Positions 16,430 through 24,118 of a stretch of DNA of 42,419 nt are shown here, one piece after another. The DNA is from Dehalococcoidia bacterium (GTDB lineage: Bacteria > Chloroflexota > Dehalococcoidia > Tepidiformales > Tepidiformaceae). Below the pieces are notes generated by a model. It was not told the DNA's origin. It worked only from the letters and a program-made list of their open reading frames with translations, and made no database searches. The translations under genes were made by a program, and so were the position numbers. Location of the stretch: the NCBI GenBank assembly GCA_007118095.1, contig SKSF01000061.1, positions 1 to 42,419 of the forward strand, written 5' to 3'. The stretch's first letter is position 1; each line of letters opens with the position of its first letter.

Positions 16430-17317
16430 GTGCCAGCGGCCCCGGTCGCTGTGAAGCGGTCGGCGCCTCGGGTCATCCGCACAGCCTCGTTCGCCATCGC
16501 GGCTGGCACAGCGGCGATGGGCGGGTTCGCCTTCGCCGGGTTTGCACCCCCCTCCGCGACCGCTCCCCTTGCGACCGATCAGGAGCAGGTCGCCACGCCA
16601 GCTCCCACAGCTACCTTCGAATTCTTTCGTCCCGCTCCAGCATGGCCACACAGCTCCGAACTCGTTCCGCACTCGGCGCAGGACTTCGGCAGAGCGGAGC
16701 GGACTGACCCGGAGCCGGAGCACGTCGAACCGGCGGAGACACCGGAAGCACCGGCCATCCCCGCGGATGGCGGCCGCCTGAGCGAAGCACAGGTGCGCTC
16801 GCTGGCGGCAACAGCGGGATGGCCTGCCGAATGGCACGACCAGCTGGTCAATATCGCCTGGTGCGAAAGCAGGTTCGACCCCGCTGCAACAAATGGTCCC
16901 GACATCCACGGCCTCATGCAGGTCCACACTATGTGGTTCGACTATGCGGGCGTCGACCTGGCCCTCTGGGACGACCCGTTGGTCAACCTGGAAGTCGCGC
17001 TCGCGGTGTTCAACTACGACCTGGAAAAAGGCAATGCCCCCTGGCGGCAGTGGGAATGTCAGCCCGGTACGACACCAGCGCCATCAGGATCTGCCGCGAC
17101 GGAAGCCGAAAGCGAACCCGTTACTGCGGTAGACAACGAACAAGCGGCCCCGACTGAGGCAGCATCGGGATCCTCACCGGTAGAACCAACCGTGGAGCCT
17201 GCCTTGACGCCCGCCCCCGCGCCAACAATTGAGCCGGTTCCGCCGACCGCGACGCCAGCTTCTCCTGGCTCGGCCGAACCTCCCCCTCCTGAAGTGGAAC
17301 CAACACCGGCGGAGTAG
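16430..17317 (+). CDS. Secreted lysozyme-like (transglycosylase-fold) protein
   Basis: From the GTG at 16430 the protein has 295 residues. A basic N-terminus and hydrophobic stretch (about 16-40, APRVIRTASFAIAAGTAAMG) form a signal peptide or anchor. Residues 115-215 hold a lysozyme-like domain: IAWCESRFDPAATNG with the likely catalytic Glu146, then IHGLMQVHTMWF. Two low-complexity regions rich in Pro, Thr, Ala and Glu flank it (45-112 and 218-295), typical of wall-spanning linkers. It probably cuts peptidoglycan outside the membrane. The frame is open to 16292, and a CTG at 16349 with GAGGAGG four bases upstream would add 27 residues; which start is used is uncertain. Confidence 0.7.
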   Translation: MPAAPVAVKRSAPRVIRTASFAIAAGTAAMGGFAFAGFAPPSATAPLATDQEQVATPAPTATFEFFRPAPAWPHSSELVPHSAQDFGRAERTDPEPEHVEPAETPEAPAIPADGGRLSEAQVRSLAATAGWPAEWHDQLVNIAWCESRFDPAATNGPDIHGLMQVHTMWFDYAGVDLALWDDPLVNLEVALAVFNYDLEKGNAPWRQWECQPGTTPAPSGSAATEAESEPVTAVDNEQAAPTEAASGSSPVEPTVEPALTPAPAPTIEPVPPTATPASPGSAEPPPPEVEPTPAE

Positions 17318-17329
17318 CCCACCAGCAGG

Positions 17330-17977
17330 TCACGCGAGTTTCCCCGTGATGCCCCACGTGCGGAGCAGATGGCCCGCCCGCGTCTCACCACGGGGATCGA
17401 ACTCCATCAGGGCTTCGATGTCGGCGGGTGTGTCTAGGTCGAGTTTAAGTGCTGGCTCGGCCCGGAAGCTGATAACAACGCGCGCGGCATGTGCAGCCTG
17501 TCGATGGAGCTCGGCGCTGTCCGGCCCGTACCGCAGGGGGAAAAGCCCCGGCGGCCGCAAGAACAAAGCATTTGTCCCTCCGTCGCCGCTCCTCGTGATC
17601 GTTGCCGAGGGCGGTGGCGGAGCACCCTCGACGAGGGCCTGGATCGCCTCTCCCGTTGCGAGCGGAAGATCGGCATGCAGTAACAGGAGCTCGTCGCAGG
17701 CCAGGACCTCGCGCGCGTACTCGATCTGGCCGTTCAGACCATGCCGCCCCGGCTCCTCATGGAGGATTTCCGACGTGTCGCGCACCTGCCGTTCGACCGT
17801 CGCGTCTGCTGTGAGTACCACCGGGTGCCCGCCCGCTCGCACTACCGCCTCGATCACCGTCCGCGTGGTCGCGAGTGTGAGCTGCTGACGTTGATCTGCC
17901 GCCAGCACCTCGGCCAGGCGGCCCTTCGCACGGTCGAGACGGTTCACCGGGATCAGCGCGACGAACGGCTCCCTCAT
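17330..17977 (-). CDS. cofC: 2-phospho-L-lactate / phosphoenolpyruvate guanylyltransferase
   Basis: Activates a three-carbon phosphate with GTP (2-phospholactate in archaea, PEP in many bacteria, where it is called FbiD) for the F420 side chain. The 215 residues show the nucleotidyltransferase start VALIPVNRLDRAKGRLA (6-22), the LLLLHADLPLATGEAI strand with its metal-binding acidic pair (97-112), ATITRSGDGGTNALFLRPP, and the late LKLDLDTPADIEAL. These match CofC. The ATG at 17977 overlaps the cofD stop by ATGA, so translation is coupled and the products act in sequence. Which three-carbon substrate is used cannot be read. Confidence 0.92.
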   Translation of the reverse strand: MREPFVALIPVNRLDRAKGRLAEVLAADQRQQLTLATTRTVIEAVVRAGGHPVVLTADATVERQVRDTSEILHEEPGRHGLNGQIEYAREVLACDELLLLHADLPLATGEAIQALVEGAPPPPSATITRSGDGGTNALFLRPPGLFPLRYGPDSAELHRQAAHAARVVISFRAEPALKLDLDTPADIEALMEFDPRGETRAGHLLRTWGITGKLA

Positions 17978-18915
17978 TGTGCTGCCGCGTATTGACGGGC
18001 GGCAGAGAGAGTCGCGGACGCGAGCGCTGCCTTGCGTTCCGGCGATACCATCATCGTGTCCGTCACGTGGCAGGCCAGCCCCAGTTCTTCCACCGCCGGT
18101 TGGAGTTCCCGGTCTTGCTCGTCGATAACCATGAGGTCGAGGACGTCCCGGTACAGCCGCGCGACGGCCAGTGCCGAAACCTCATGGCCAAGCGACTGCA
18201 ACATCTGTGCGGCAGGTCCCTTCACCACATTCCCCGCGACAATCGGGCTGATCGCGACACGGACGGCATCGGTGGTACGCAACGCTTCCCGCACCCCGGG
18301 AACAGCCAAAATAGGGCCGACGCTAACGAACGGGTTGCTGGGCGCCACGATGACAGCCTCCGCACCGCGGATAGCGTCGAGCACCCCCGGCGCCGGGCGC
18401 GCTTGCTCAACGCCATCAAACCGCACATCACGCACTTCCAGCCCCGTCTTCAGCCGCACCATGTAGTCTTGGAACGCGATCTCTCCGTCGGGGCCAACGA
18501 TGCGTGTCGCGATGGGCTCGTTCGACATCGGGAGCATCGTCACCCCGAGGCCCCAGGCCGCAGCGATATCTTCGACAATTTCGTGGAGCTGCCAGCCGTC
18601 GCGCTTGAGCCGCGTGCGGTGAATGGCCGTCGCTAGGTCGCGGTCCCCCAGGTTGAACCACCCGGGGTAGCCGTACCGCTGTAGTGCCTGCACCACGTTC
18701 AAAGTGTCGCCTTCGAGTCCCCACCCGGTCTCCGGGTTGACCGCCCCCGCAAGCGCATAGATCACGATGTCGACGTCAGGCTGGACATGCAGCCCAAACA
18801 TCTCGACGTCGTCGGCCGTGTTGGAGATGACGGTGATCTCGGACTCGTTGACCACGCTTGCAAGGCCCTGGAGGAACCGGGAGGCGCCGACGCCCCCGGC
18901 GAGGACTGTGAGCAC
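17974..18915 (-). CDS. cofD: 2-phospho-L-lactate transferase (F420 biosynthesis)
   Basis: Joins the CofC product to the deazaflavin Fo, giving F420-0 or dehydro-F420-0; it is FbiA in actinobacteria. The 313 residues start VLAGGVGASRFLQGL (4-18), with ISNTADDVEMFGLHVQPDVD (30-49), FNLGDRDLATAIHRT and VIVAPSNPFVSVGPIL, all diagnostic of CofD. The start is GTG at 18915 with AAAGGAG eight bases upstream. First gene of a cofD-cofC operon. The Fo synthase and glutamyl ligase genes are not in the window, but these two imply F420 use by the organism. Confidence 0.95.
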   Translation of the reverse strand: MLTVLAGGVGASRFLQGLASVVNESEITVISNTADDVEMFGLHVQPDVDIVIYALAGAVNPETGWGLEGDTLNVVQALQRYGYPGWFNLGDRDLATAIHRTRLKRDGWQLHEIVEDIAAAWGLGVTMLPMSNEPIATRIVGPDGEIAFQDYMVRLKTGLEVRDVRFDGVEQARPAPGVLDAIRGAEAVIVAPSNPFVSVGPILAVPGVREALRTTDAVRVAISPIVAGNVVKGPAAQMLQSLGHEVSALAVARLYRDVLDLMVIDEQDRELQPAVEELGLACHVTDTMMVSPERKAALASATLSAARQYAAAQ

Positions 18916-18942
18916 GATTTGAGCTCCTTTCTCCGGTAGGCA

Positions 18943-18948
18943 ATTGTA
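18943..18948 (-). promoter_or_regulatory. Candidate -10 of the cofDC promoter
   Basis: TACAAT on the minus strand, 27 bases before the GTG. No clear -35 precedes it. Confidence 0.3.
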
Positions 18949-19093
18949 GTGAGGCTATGGGTAGACTCACGCCGGGATCATCCCCGGCCCAGTGCGCAGG
19001 TCTGCTGCTGGAAAAGATCGGCATATCTGCGCGGGTGCAACGCTCCCCCAACTGCGGAGACAATAGGGGTAAGAAGGTTTCCGGGAGAAGTCG

Positions 19094-19684
19094 ATGGGCC
19101 AGGCGAAGGAGAAGGTGACGCGGCAGAACCTGCTGGCGGTTGCGTTGATGGGCGTTGCCGCGTTCTTCGCCGCGGGGACTGTATTTTACCTGATCGCCAC
19201 GGGCGACGACGGCGCCAACGGTGACAGCAGCGTAGGCGTTATCGACGAACATCGGCCAGAACCAGGCGACATCGCACCAGATTTCGCCCTGCAGGATATC
19301 CGTGACGGGGAAATAGTCCGTCAGCTATCGGACTTCCGCGGGCAGGTTGTGGTGTTGAACTGGTACGCGTCGTGGTGTGGCCCATGCCGCGCGGAGATTC
19401 CGCACTTCCAGGCAGCCCAGGACGCACTCGGTGACGATGTTGTGTTTCTGCTGGTGAACCTCGAAGAGCCACGCGACCGGGCCGTGAGCTTCCTTGAAGA
19501 GCTCGACGCAACGATGACGTCGGTCCACGACGCGGACGGCGACGTCTTTGAACACTACCGCGGTACCAGCATGCCCACGACGTACTTCATCGACCGCGAC
19601 GGGACCATCTCCGTCGGGGGCAGCGGCATCGTTACCGAGGATGCCCTTGCCGAGCACCTGGGTGATCTTGGGCTGACGTACTAA
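19094..19684 (+). CDS. Membrane-anchored thioredoxin-like protein (TlpA/ResA type)
   Basis: A 196-residue protein with a short cytoplasmic N-terminus, one membrane anchor (about 13-35) and an extracytoplasmic thioredoxin domain of the AhpC/TSA-Redoxin subgroup: PEPGDIAPDFALQDI, the redox motif WCGPC at 94-98 and the cis-proline of MPTTYFID at 161. By family it reduces disulfides outside the membrane, for example in cytochrome c maturation; the actual partner is not shown. GGGAGAAG stands four bases before the ATG. It is divergent from cofD. Confidence 0.9.
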   Translation: MGQAKEKVTRQNLLAVALMGVAAFFAAGTVFYLIATGDDGANGDSSVGVIDEHRPEPGDIAPDFALQDIRDGEIVRQLSDFRGQVVVLNWYASWCGPCRAEIPHFQAAQDALGDDVVFLLVNLEEPRDRAVSFLEELDATMTSVHDADGDVFEHYRGTSMPTTYFIDRDGTISVGGSGIVTEDALAEHLGDLGLTY

Positions 19685-19892
19685 AGACGTACCCATCGTT
19701 GCTCATCGCTCGCCGACGACATCTGGCCGTGTTCGGCGGACCTTGATAGTCCCCAGTGCACGGTCGACGAGCGGGTCAGAGCGGCGGGAATCACCCTCAT
19801 TTGGCATTGCGGAAGGGTACAAAAAGACAGTCGTGCCCTATCCCCGCGCGCCTTGATTCCGCGTGGCGCGGTGCGGTGGACAAAAGCGGCGG

Positions 19893-20426
19893 CTACGCGC
19901 CCGTCCCCTCGCGCGCTTCCAGGTACCTCTCCCAGAGCGCATCCCGTTTCCGCGAGCCGCGGCGGTACCCAATCTGCGCGCCGATGATCGAGCCGAAAAG
20001 CTGGGCGAGCACATAGCCGCCGCCGATCAGTACGGCAAGTGCAACGCCGGGGTGGCCCAGGAAGCCAGGAGCCCAGCCAATCAGCAGGATGAACAGGACA
20101 CTCGCGATGGTCAGGCCGAAGAACGCGCCCGCATGCACCCACCGTTCTTCCGTCTTTTTCTTCGCAAGGTAGGCGCGGAGCACTTCCTGCGGAATCTCCG
20201 TCGTGGTGCCGGTTTCGCTGATATCCGCGTCACAGAAGCCGCACGTCGTGGCTTCCTTTTTCAAGCGGCCAAAGCAAAAAGCGCAGTACGTTCCCCCGCG
20301 TGGGACCTGGCGGTCGAGGCGTTCGTCCATACGGGGCTGCAGCTTCTCAAGGTACGGATACGGCGAGATGTACCCTGCCGTGCCCTCAACCTCGGGGGTG
20401 CTGGACTTGCGCGCGTCTTCGACCAT
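19893..20426 (-). CDS. Zinc-ribbon membrane protein of unknown function
   Basis: A 177-residue protein from the ATG at 20426 (a TTG at 20462 is possible; neither has a clear Shine-Dalgarno). A C4 zinc ribbon, CAFCFGRLKKEATTCGFC (about 47-64), is followed by a charged stretch and two hydrophobic helices (about 97-117 and 122-147). The tail is basic and probably cytoplasmic. It resembles the many zinc-ribbon/2TM proteins without known function. The 208 bases between it and the thioredoxin gene hold nothing I recognise. Confidence 0.7.
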   Translation of the reverse strand: MVEDARKSSTPEVEGTAGYISPYPYLEKLQPRMDERLDRQVPRGGTYCAFCFGRLKKEATTCGFCDADISETGTTTEIPQEVLRAYLAKKKTEERWVHAGAFFGLTIASVLFILLIGWAPGFLGHPGVALAVLIGGGYVLAQLFGSIIGAQIGYRRGSRKRDALWERYLEAREGTGA

Positions 20427-20494
20427 CACTGCTAGCGAACCATCAGATCGATTCGGCGGCAAGGAGGGGTGAGGATGATGAATGTGAGCGCTCG

Positions 20495-21051
20495 CTATGA
20501 GCCTTGCCGTTTGCCTTTGATGACGGAGAAGAGATCAGTAAGTTCCACAGACAGGTCCGGTAGCACCGGGTTGGCGGTTATCGTCCCTGGAGCCGAAACG
20601 GACTCCGGGGTCTCGCCCGGGCGCCAGGCGGTGACTTCCTGCTCTTCAGGGTCGATGAACCACAGAAGCCGTACGCCGGACTGCATGTAGTGCGCGATCT
20701 TTCGAGTCACACGACCTGGTCGGTCGTCGGGTGAGAGCACTTCGATGGCGAAATTCGGGAGCACGTCGACCGGCTTGTTTTCCTTGAAGAATCGCCCTGC
20801 GAGCCGCTCGCGCAGCGTCACCGAGACATCCGGGATGAACACCCAGCCGTGGCGCCGATCGATGTCCACGTCGGCATTGCCCCCTTGGCGGACATGGCTC
20901 TTGGGGAGAAAGGGAGTTCCCCGGCGATCTGGCTGTGGCCCTTGCCTAACACGGGCTTCTGGTAGACCGCCCCATCCATCAACTCGATCTCAGGCTCGCC
21001 CGGCTTAAGCGCAAGAAACTCGTCCAGGGACATGTGGGTCGCGGTCGCCAT
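20495..21051 (-). pseudogene. Uma2-family endonuclease-fold gene, frameshifted
   Basis: Two frames together make one Uma2 (DUF820) protein. The first (ATG at 21051) reads MATATHMSLDEFLALKPGEP, then EIELMDGAVYQKPVLGKGHSQIAGEL. The second continues with FLPKSHVRQGGNADVDIDRR, then the family core FIPDVSV, VLPNFAIEVLSPDDRPGRV, KIAHYMQSGVRLLWFIDPEEQEV and a normal C-terminus ending at 20495. The switch falls near 20900-20920, in a run of G and A homopolymers. The join also looks 15-20 residues short of the usual distance, so a small deletion is likely as well as the shift. Uma2 proteins have a PD-(D/E)XK fold and unknown biology. A sequencing error is the alternative. Confidence 0.75.
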
Positions 21052-21106
21052 GCTGCCAGTACAACGGGGCTCACCTGTCACCCGCCGTTGAGCGGTGCCC
21101 CGGGGA

Positions 21107-21256
21107 TCAGCGCATGTTCATGTAGACGTCGCCAGCTTCGAGCTCCCGCAACATTTTCTCCAGCCGGCGTTGCTTCGTGTCATCGCGTTTGGCCCGGTTG
21201 ATCCATCCCAGGTAGTCGTTTCGCTGGTAGGATGCCCGCGCTTCGTAAGCCGCCAT
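21107..21256 (-). CDS. Short YdeI/OmpD-associated C-terminal-like protein
   Basis: A 49-residue frame, MAAYEARASYQRNDYLGWIN, then RAKRDDTKQRRLEKMLRELE and a short tail. It matches in spacing the C-terminal helical part of YdeI/OmpD-associated proteins (xxYLxWIxxAKRxETRxRRIxxxxxxL). The N-terminal domain of that family is absent, so it is either a stand-alone short member or a remnant. It begins 14 bases after the hydrolase stop with no Shine-Dalgarno, so translation would have to be coupled. No function can be assigned. Confidence 0.5.
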   Translation of the reverse strand: MAAYEARASYQRNDYLGWINRAKRDDTKQRRLEKMLRELEAGDVYMNMR

Positions 21257-21270
21257 CAGCCCATGCTGCG

Positions 21271-22107
21271 CTACGTCTCCAGGAACTCGCGGACCGCCTG
21301 CGCGAAGCGCTCGGGCTGGTGCAGCGGAATCTGGTGGCCGCTCTCCGGGATCTCGACGAGCCGGCCATCAGGGAGCCGTCGCACCATCTCTTCCGCGATC
21401 TCCGGCGAAAGGATGGAACTCTTTTCGGCCCGGATAACCAATGTGGGGCACTTGATGTGTTCGATGCTCTCCCAGAGGAACGGGATCTCGGCAATGGCGC
21501 CGCGGCCCGTCGCCTGGTGGATGGAGGGGTCAAAGCGAAAGACCAGGTTGCCCGTCTCCTCGTCCAGCGTCAGCCCAGCCGCGAGCTGCCGCATCAGGTA
21601 GTCGCGCGACTGCCCCGGGTAAAGCTTCGCGTAGTATTCGAGCGCTTCTTCCTCGGTGGGGAAACCGGGCGTGCCCTCGCTCCTACCTGTCGTCTTGCGG
21701 ATGCCGCGCGCCCCCTGCTGCGCCATTTCTGGGCCCATGTCGGCGAGCACCAGGTGCTTCAGCCGGTGGCTATGGTCGCGCGCGTAGGCCATGGCAATGC
21801 GGCTGCCGATGCTGTGTGCGACAAGGTCGAACGCCTCGAGGTCCAGCTCTTCCGCCATGAAACGCAGGTCCATCGCGAAGGCCCAGACGAGGTAGCCGCC
21901 GGGTGCGTGCTCGGTCTCGCCGTGGCCGCGAAGGTCCGGTGCATAGACGCTGTACTGGTCTGCGATCATGTTCGCGACGTTCTCCCAGTACCGGGCGTTG
22001 TTCATGAGTCCATGAACGAGCACCACGGGATCGTCGCCGGGATTGCCCCACCGGATGTAGTGGTGGCGGAGGCCGTGGAGTGTCAGGTAGCCGTCTTCGC
22101 CTTCCAC
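21271..22107 (-). CDS. Alpha/beta-fold hydrolase
   Basis: A 278-residue hydrolase with oxyanion-side HG (VLVHGLMNNARYW, 29-41), DLRGHGETEHAPGG, the nucleophile Ser99 in VAHSIGS (a GxSxG variant with Ala first) and the catalytic His in ESGHQIPLHQPERF near the C-terminus. The Asp is probably in the VIRAEKSSILSPE strand region, but an unambiguous one is not visible there. The start is GTG at 22107 with AAGGAG seven bases upstream, inside the end of the preceding VOC gene; longer frames overlap that gene and are rejected. Substrate unknown; ester, lactone and haloalkane hydrolases all share this fold. Confidence 0.85.
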   Translation of the reverse strand: MEGEDGYLTLHGLRHHYIRWGNPGDDPVVLVHGLMNNARYWENVANMIADQYSVYAPDLRGHGETEHAPGGYLVWAFAMDLRFMAEELDLEAFDLVAHSIGSRIAMAYARDHSHRLKHLVLADMGPEMAQQGARGIRKTTGRSEGTPGFPTEEEALEYYAKLYPGQSRDYLMRQLAAGLTLDEETGNLVFRFDPSIHQATGRGAIAEIPFLWESIEHIKCPTLVIRAEKSSILSPEIAEEMVRRLPDGRLVEIPESGHQIPLHQPERFAQAVREFLET

Positions 22108-22111
22108 CGGG

Positions 22112-22972
22112 CTACTCCTTCGGTTCTTCGAAGAGCTGGAACAAGACCCCGCCGCCGTCCCGCGGATGGATAAACGTGTGCTTGCGCCAGCCGTTTTCGA
22201 CAACGCCGCCGTGGGGTTCGATGCCTTCCGCCCGTAGGGCCTCAACCGCCCGGTCCACGTCCCCCACCTCGCAGCAGATATGGTGGAGTCCCGGGCGGCG
22301 CTCATCGATGAACCTCTGGACAAAACTGTCCGGCCGGGAAGGTTGCATAACCTCGAATTGCAGCTTGCTCCCCGGGATCGTCATGATCGCGCCGTAGTAG
22401 CCGAGCTCGTCATCCTCCCAGCGGTTCTCCAGTTCGCAGCCCAGCACTCGCGACTGGAAGTCGATTTGCCATTCGATGTCCTTCGCTGCGAGCGAGACAT
22501 GGTCCACGCGCACGAGGTCCACAATTCCGCCGCCAGCCGACCGGTCCAGGTCACGGGGCGGATTCTTCGGTACGAAGGGCTGCCAGAGCACCCCGCCGCT
22601 TTCCTTCGGATGGATGAAGGTGAAGCGCCAGTCGCCGTCATCCTCGATGCCGCCAAATGGTCGTATACCCTGGCGCTCGAGCTCGGCCGCGGTTTCTTCG
22701 ATATCGTGTGTCTCGACAGCGATGTGATGGAGGCCCGGGCCCTGCTCATCAATAAACCGCTGGAGGAAGCTCTTCGGATGCGCCGGCTGGATGATCTCGA
22801 ACTCGATTTCGGTGCCGCGCACCTGGCTCGTGCACCCGGTAAATTCGGCGCCCTCCCGAACCGGGAACTCGTAAAGGGGCTCAAACCCGAGCAAGCGCTC
22901 CAGCCGGGCCTGCTGCTCCTTGTAGTCATGGTGGCCCATGCTGATGTGGTCAATGCGCTTCACCGGGATCAC
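22112..22972 (-). CDS. Two-domain VOC (glyoxalase / methylmalonyl-CoA epimerase-like) protein
   Basis: 286 residues with two vicinal-oxygen-chelate domains. Domain 1 (about 4-140): RIDHISMGHHD, GLHHIAVETHDIEET, TFIHPKESGGVLWQ. Domain 2 (about 152-284): RVDHVSLAAKDIEW, GLHHICCEVGDVDRA, HTFIHPRDGGGVLFQ. The HPK/HPR-xxGGVL pattern is that of methylmalonyl-CoA epimerase, but the last metal-binding Glu is Gln in both domains, so metal use may differ. The GTG at 22972 has AAGGAG six bases upstream; an ATG at 22987 in the same frame has none. It overlaps functionally with the hydrolase four bases downstream (same operon). The substrate is unknown. Confidence 0.82.
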   Translation of the reverse strand: MIPVKRIDHISMGHHDYKEQQARLERLLGFEPLYEFPVREGAEFTGCTSQVRGTEIEFEIIQPAHPKSFLQRFIDEQGPGLHHIAVETHDIEETAAELERQGIRPFGGIEDDGDWRFTFIHPKESGGVLWQPFVPKNPPRDLDRSAGGGIVDLVRVDHVSLAAKDIEWQIDFQSRVLGCELENRWEDDELGYYGAIMTIPGSKLQFEVMQPSRPDSFVQRFIDERRPGLHHICCEVGDVDRAVEALRAEGIEPHGGVVENGWRKHTFIHPRDGGGVLFQLFEEPKE

Positions 22973-23031
22973 AGTGCTCTCCTTCATTGGGGTGCCGAAA
23001 CATCGTACGGAGCGCGTGGAGTGAGCGGCAA

Positions 23032-23982
23032 ATGAGTGAAGCCCGTCCGACAGCACATGTACTGCTGAACCCGTGGGCGAGACACGCAGACCGGTTCGAC
23101 CCCCACCGGGCGTTGCGGCTCCTCGAGGAGCGCAGCGTCGATGCGATCCTCGTTGCGCCGTCATCTCCGGGCGCATTCCGGGAAGCAGCCCGCCAGGCGG
23201 TCTCGGCAGGCGTCGACTTCGTCTTTGTCGCAGGGGGCGATGGGGCAATGCGGCTTGCCGCTGCCGAACTCCTCCACTCGTCGACCGCGCTTGCGCCCAT
23301 CCCGGTCGGCACAGCGAACATCCTTGCCAGGGAGACCGGACTGCCATTGCGATGGGATGAGGCGATGGAAGCCCATCTCTCGGGCCAGCGCGTCCGGATG
23401 GATACCGGCCAGGCAAACGGCGCGACGTTCCTCCTGATGGCCGGGGTTGGCTGGGACGCCGCGATCGCGTCCCGCGTGACCCGCCGCCTGAAAGCAAAAC
23501 TCGGCGCCGGTGCTTACCTTCTGCAGGCTGCTCGCACGATTACCCGGCTGCACCCTCGCCAGATGCAGCTCGAAGTCGACGGCCGGGACCTGGCGTCGGA
23601 TTGGGGCTTATTGGTGGTCAGCAACACCCGCTTGTACGGCGGGCTGGTTGAGTTCACACCGGGCGCAAGCGCCGTCGATGGCATGCTGGACCTGTGCGCG
23701 GCAGGGCCGCGGCGCATCGGCCAGGGGACAGCATTGGCGACGCGCCTGGCCCTGGGCCGCCTGCGCGAACAGGACGGGTTGCACTTCGACCGCGGCCGCG
23801 AGGTCAGCATCAAGACCCCCGGCATCCCCGTGCAGGTCGACGGTGATGTCATTGGCGAAACACCGATGCAATTTACCGTGGCGCCGCACTCCCTCGTCGT
23901 AAGCGTTCCGGCGGGCCCGCTGCCGGCGCTCCTGCTGGACGAAGCTGAGACGGGGTCTGTGGACGATCGTTCCATTGTTTGA
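23032..23982 (+). CDS. Diacylglycerol/lipid kinase-like protein (YegS/DgkB family)
   Basis: A 316-residue protein of the DAGK catalytic family. The ATP site is FVFVAGGDGAMRLAAAEL (GGDG at 68-71), followed by PIPVGTANILARETGLP (90-106). The second domain has TFLLMAGVGWDAAI and late VQVDGDVIGETPMQF, the usual VDGE-like loop with Asp in place of Glu. Such enzymes phosphorylate diacylglycerol or related lipids at the inner membrane face. Start ATG at 23032 gives the normal HVLLNPWA N-terminus. It is divergent from the VOC gene. The stop at 23982 lies inside the -35 of the next promoter. Confidence 0.88.
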   Translation: MSEARPTAHVLLNPWARHADRFDPHRALRLLEERSVDAILVAPSSPGAFREAARQAVSAGVDFVFVAGGDGAMRLAAAELLHSSTALAPIPVGTANILARETGLPLRWDEAMEAHLSGQRVRMDTGQANGATFLLMAGVGWDAAIASRVTRRLKAKLGAGAYLLQAARTITRLHPRQMQLEVDGRDLASDWGLLVVSNTRLYGGLVEFTPGASAVDGMLDLCAAGPRRIGQGTALATRLALGRLREQDGLHFDRGREVSIKTPGIPVQVDGDVIGETPMQFTVAPHSLVVSVPAGPLPALLLDEAETGSVDDRSIV

Positions 23983-24016
23983 CACTGGTCCAATCTGCCT
24001 CGATAGTCCAACTATC
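23979..24016 (+). promoter_or_regulatory. Promoter with overlapping dyad operator for the MacB-type exporter
   Basis: TTGACA at 23979-23984, a 17-base spacer, then GATAGT as -10 at 24002-24007. The -10 is the left arm of a perfect dyad, GATAGT-CCA-ACTATC (24002-24016). The same dyad and the same placement occur in front of the ABC-2 exporter at 32.3 kb. Confidence 0.65.
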
Positions 24017-24118
24017 CGCTTTGCGGCAGGGTGATCCTTGTCAGGCGTGTTACATCAGTGGTGCCATGATTGGCGGAATCGGGACATTCAGTCAGAGCAG
24101 GCAGGGCAGAGAGCAGAT

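Noticed and set aside
19741-19755. GATAGT half-sites (also near 29429 and 37816) as further MerR operators
   Set aside because: Only one arm is present; no matching ACTATC at the right spacing.
22973-23497. Upstream extension of the VOC gene
   Set aside because: Lies antisense to the lipid-kinase gene and is Arg/Pro-rich; the GTG at 22972 has a clear ribosome site.
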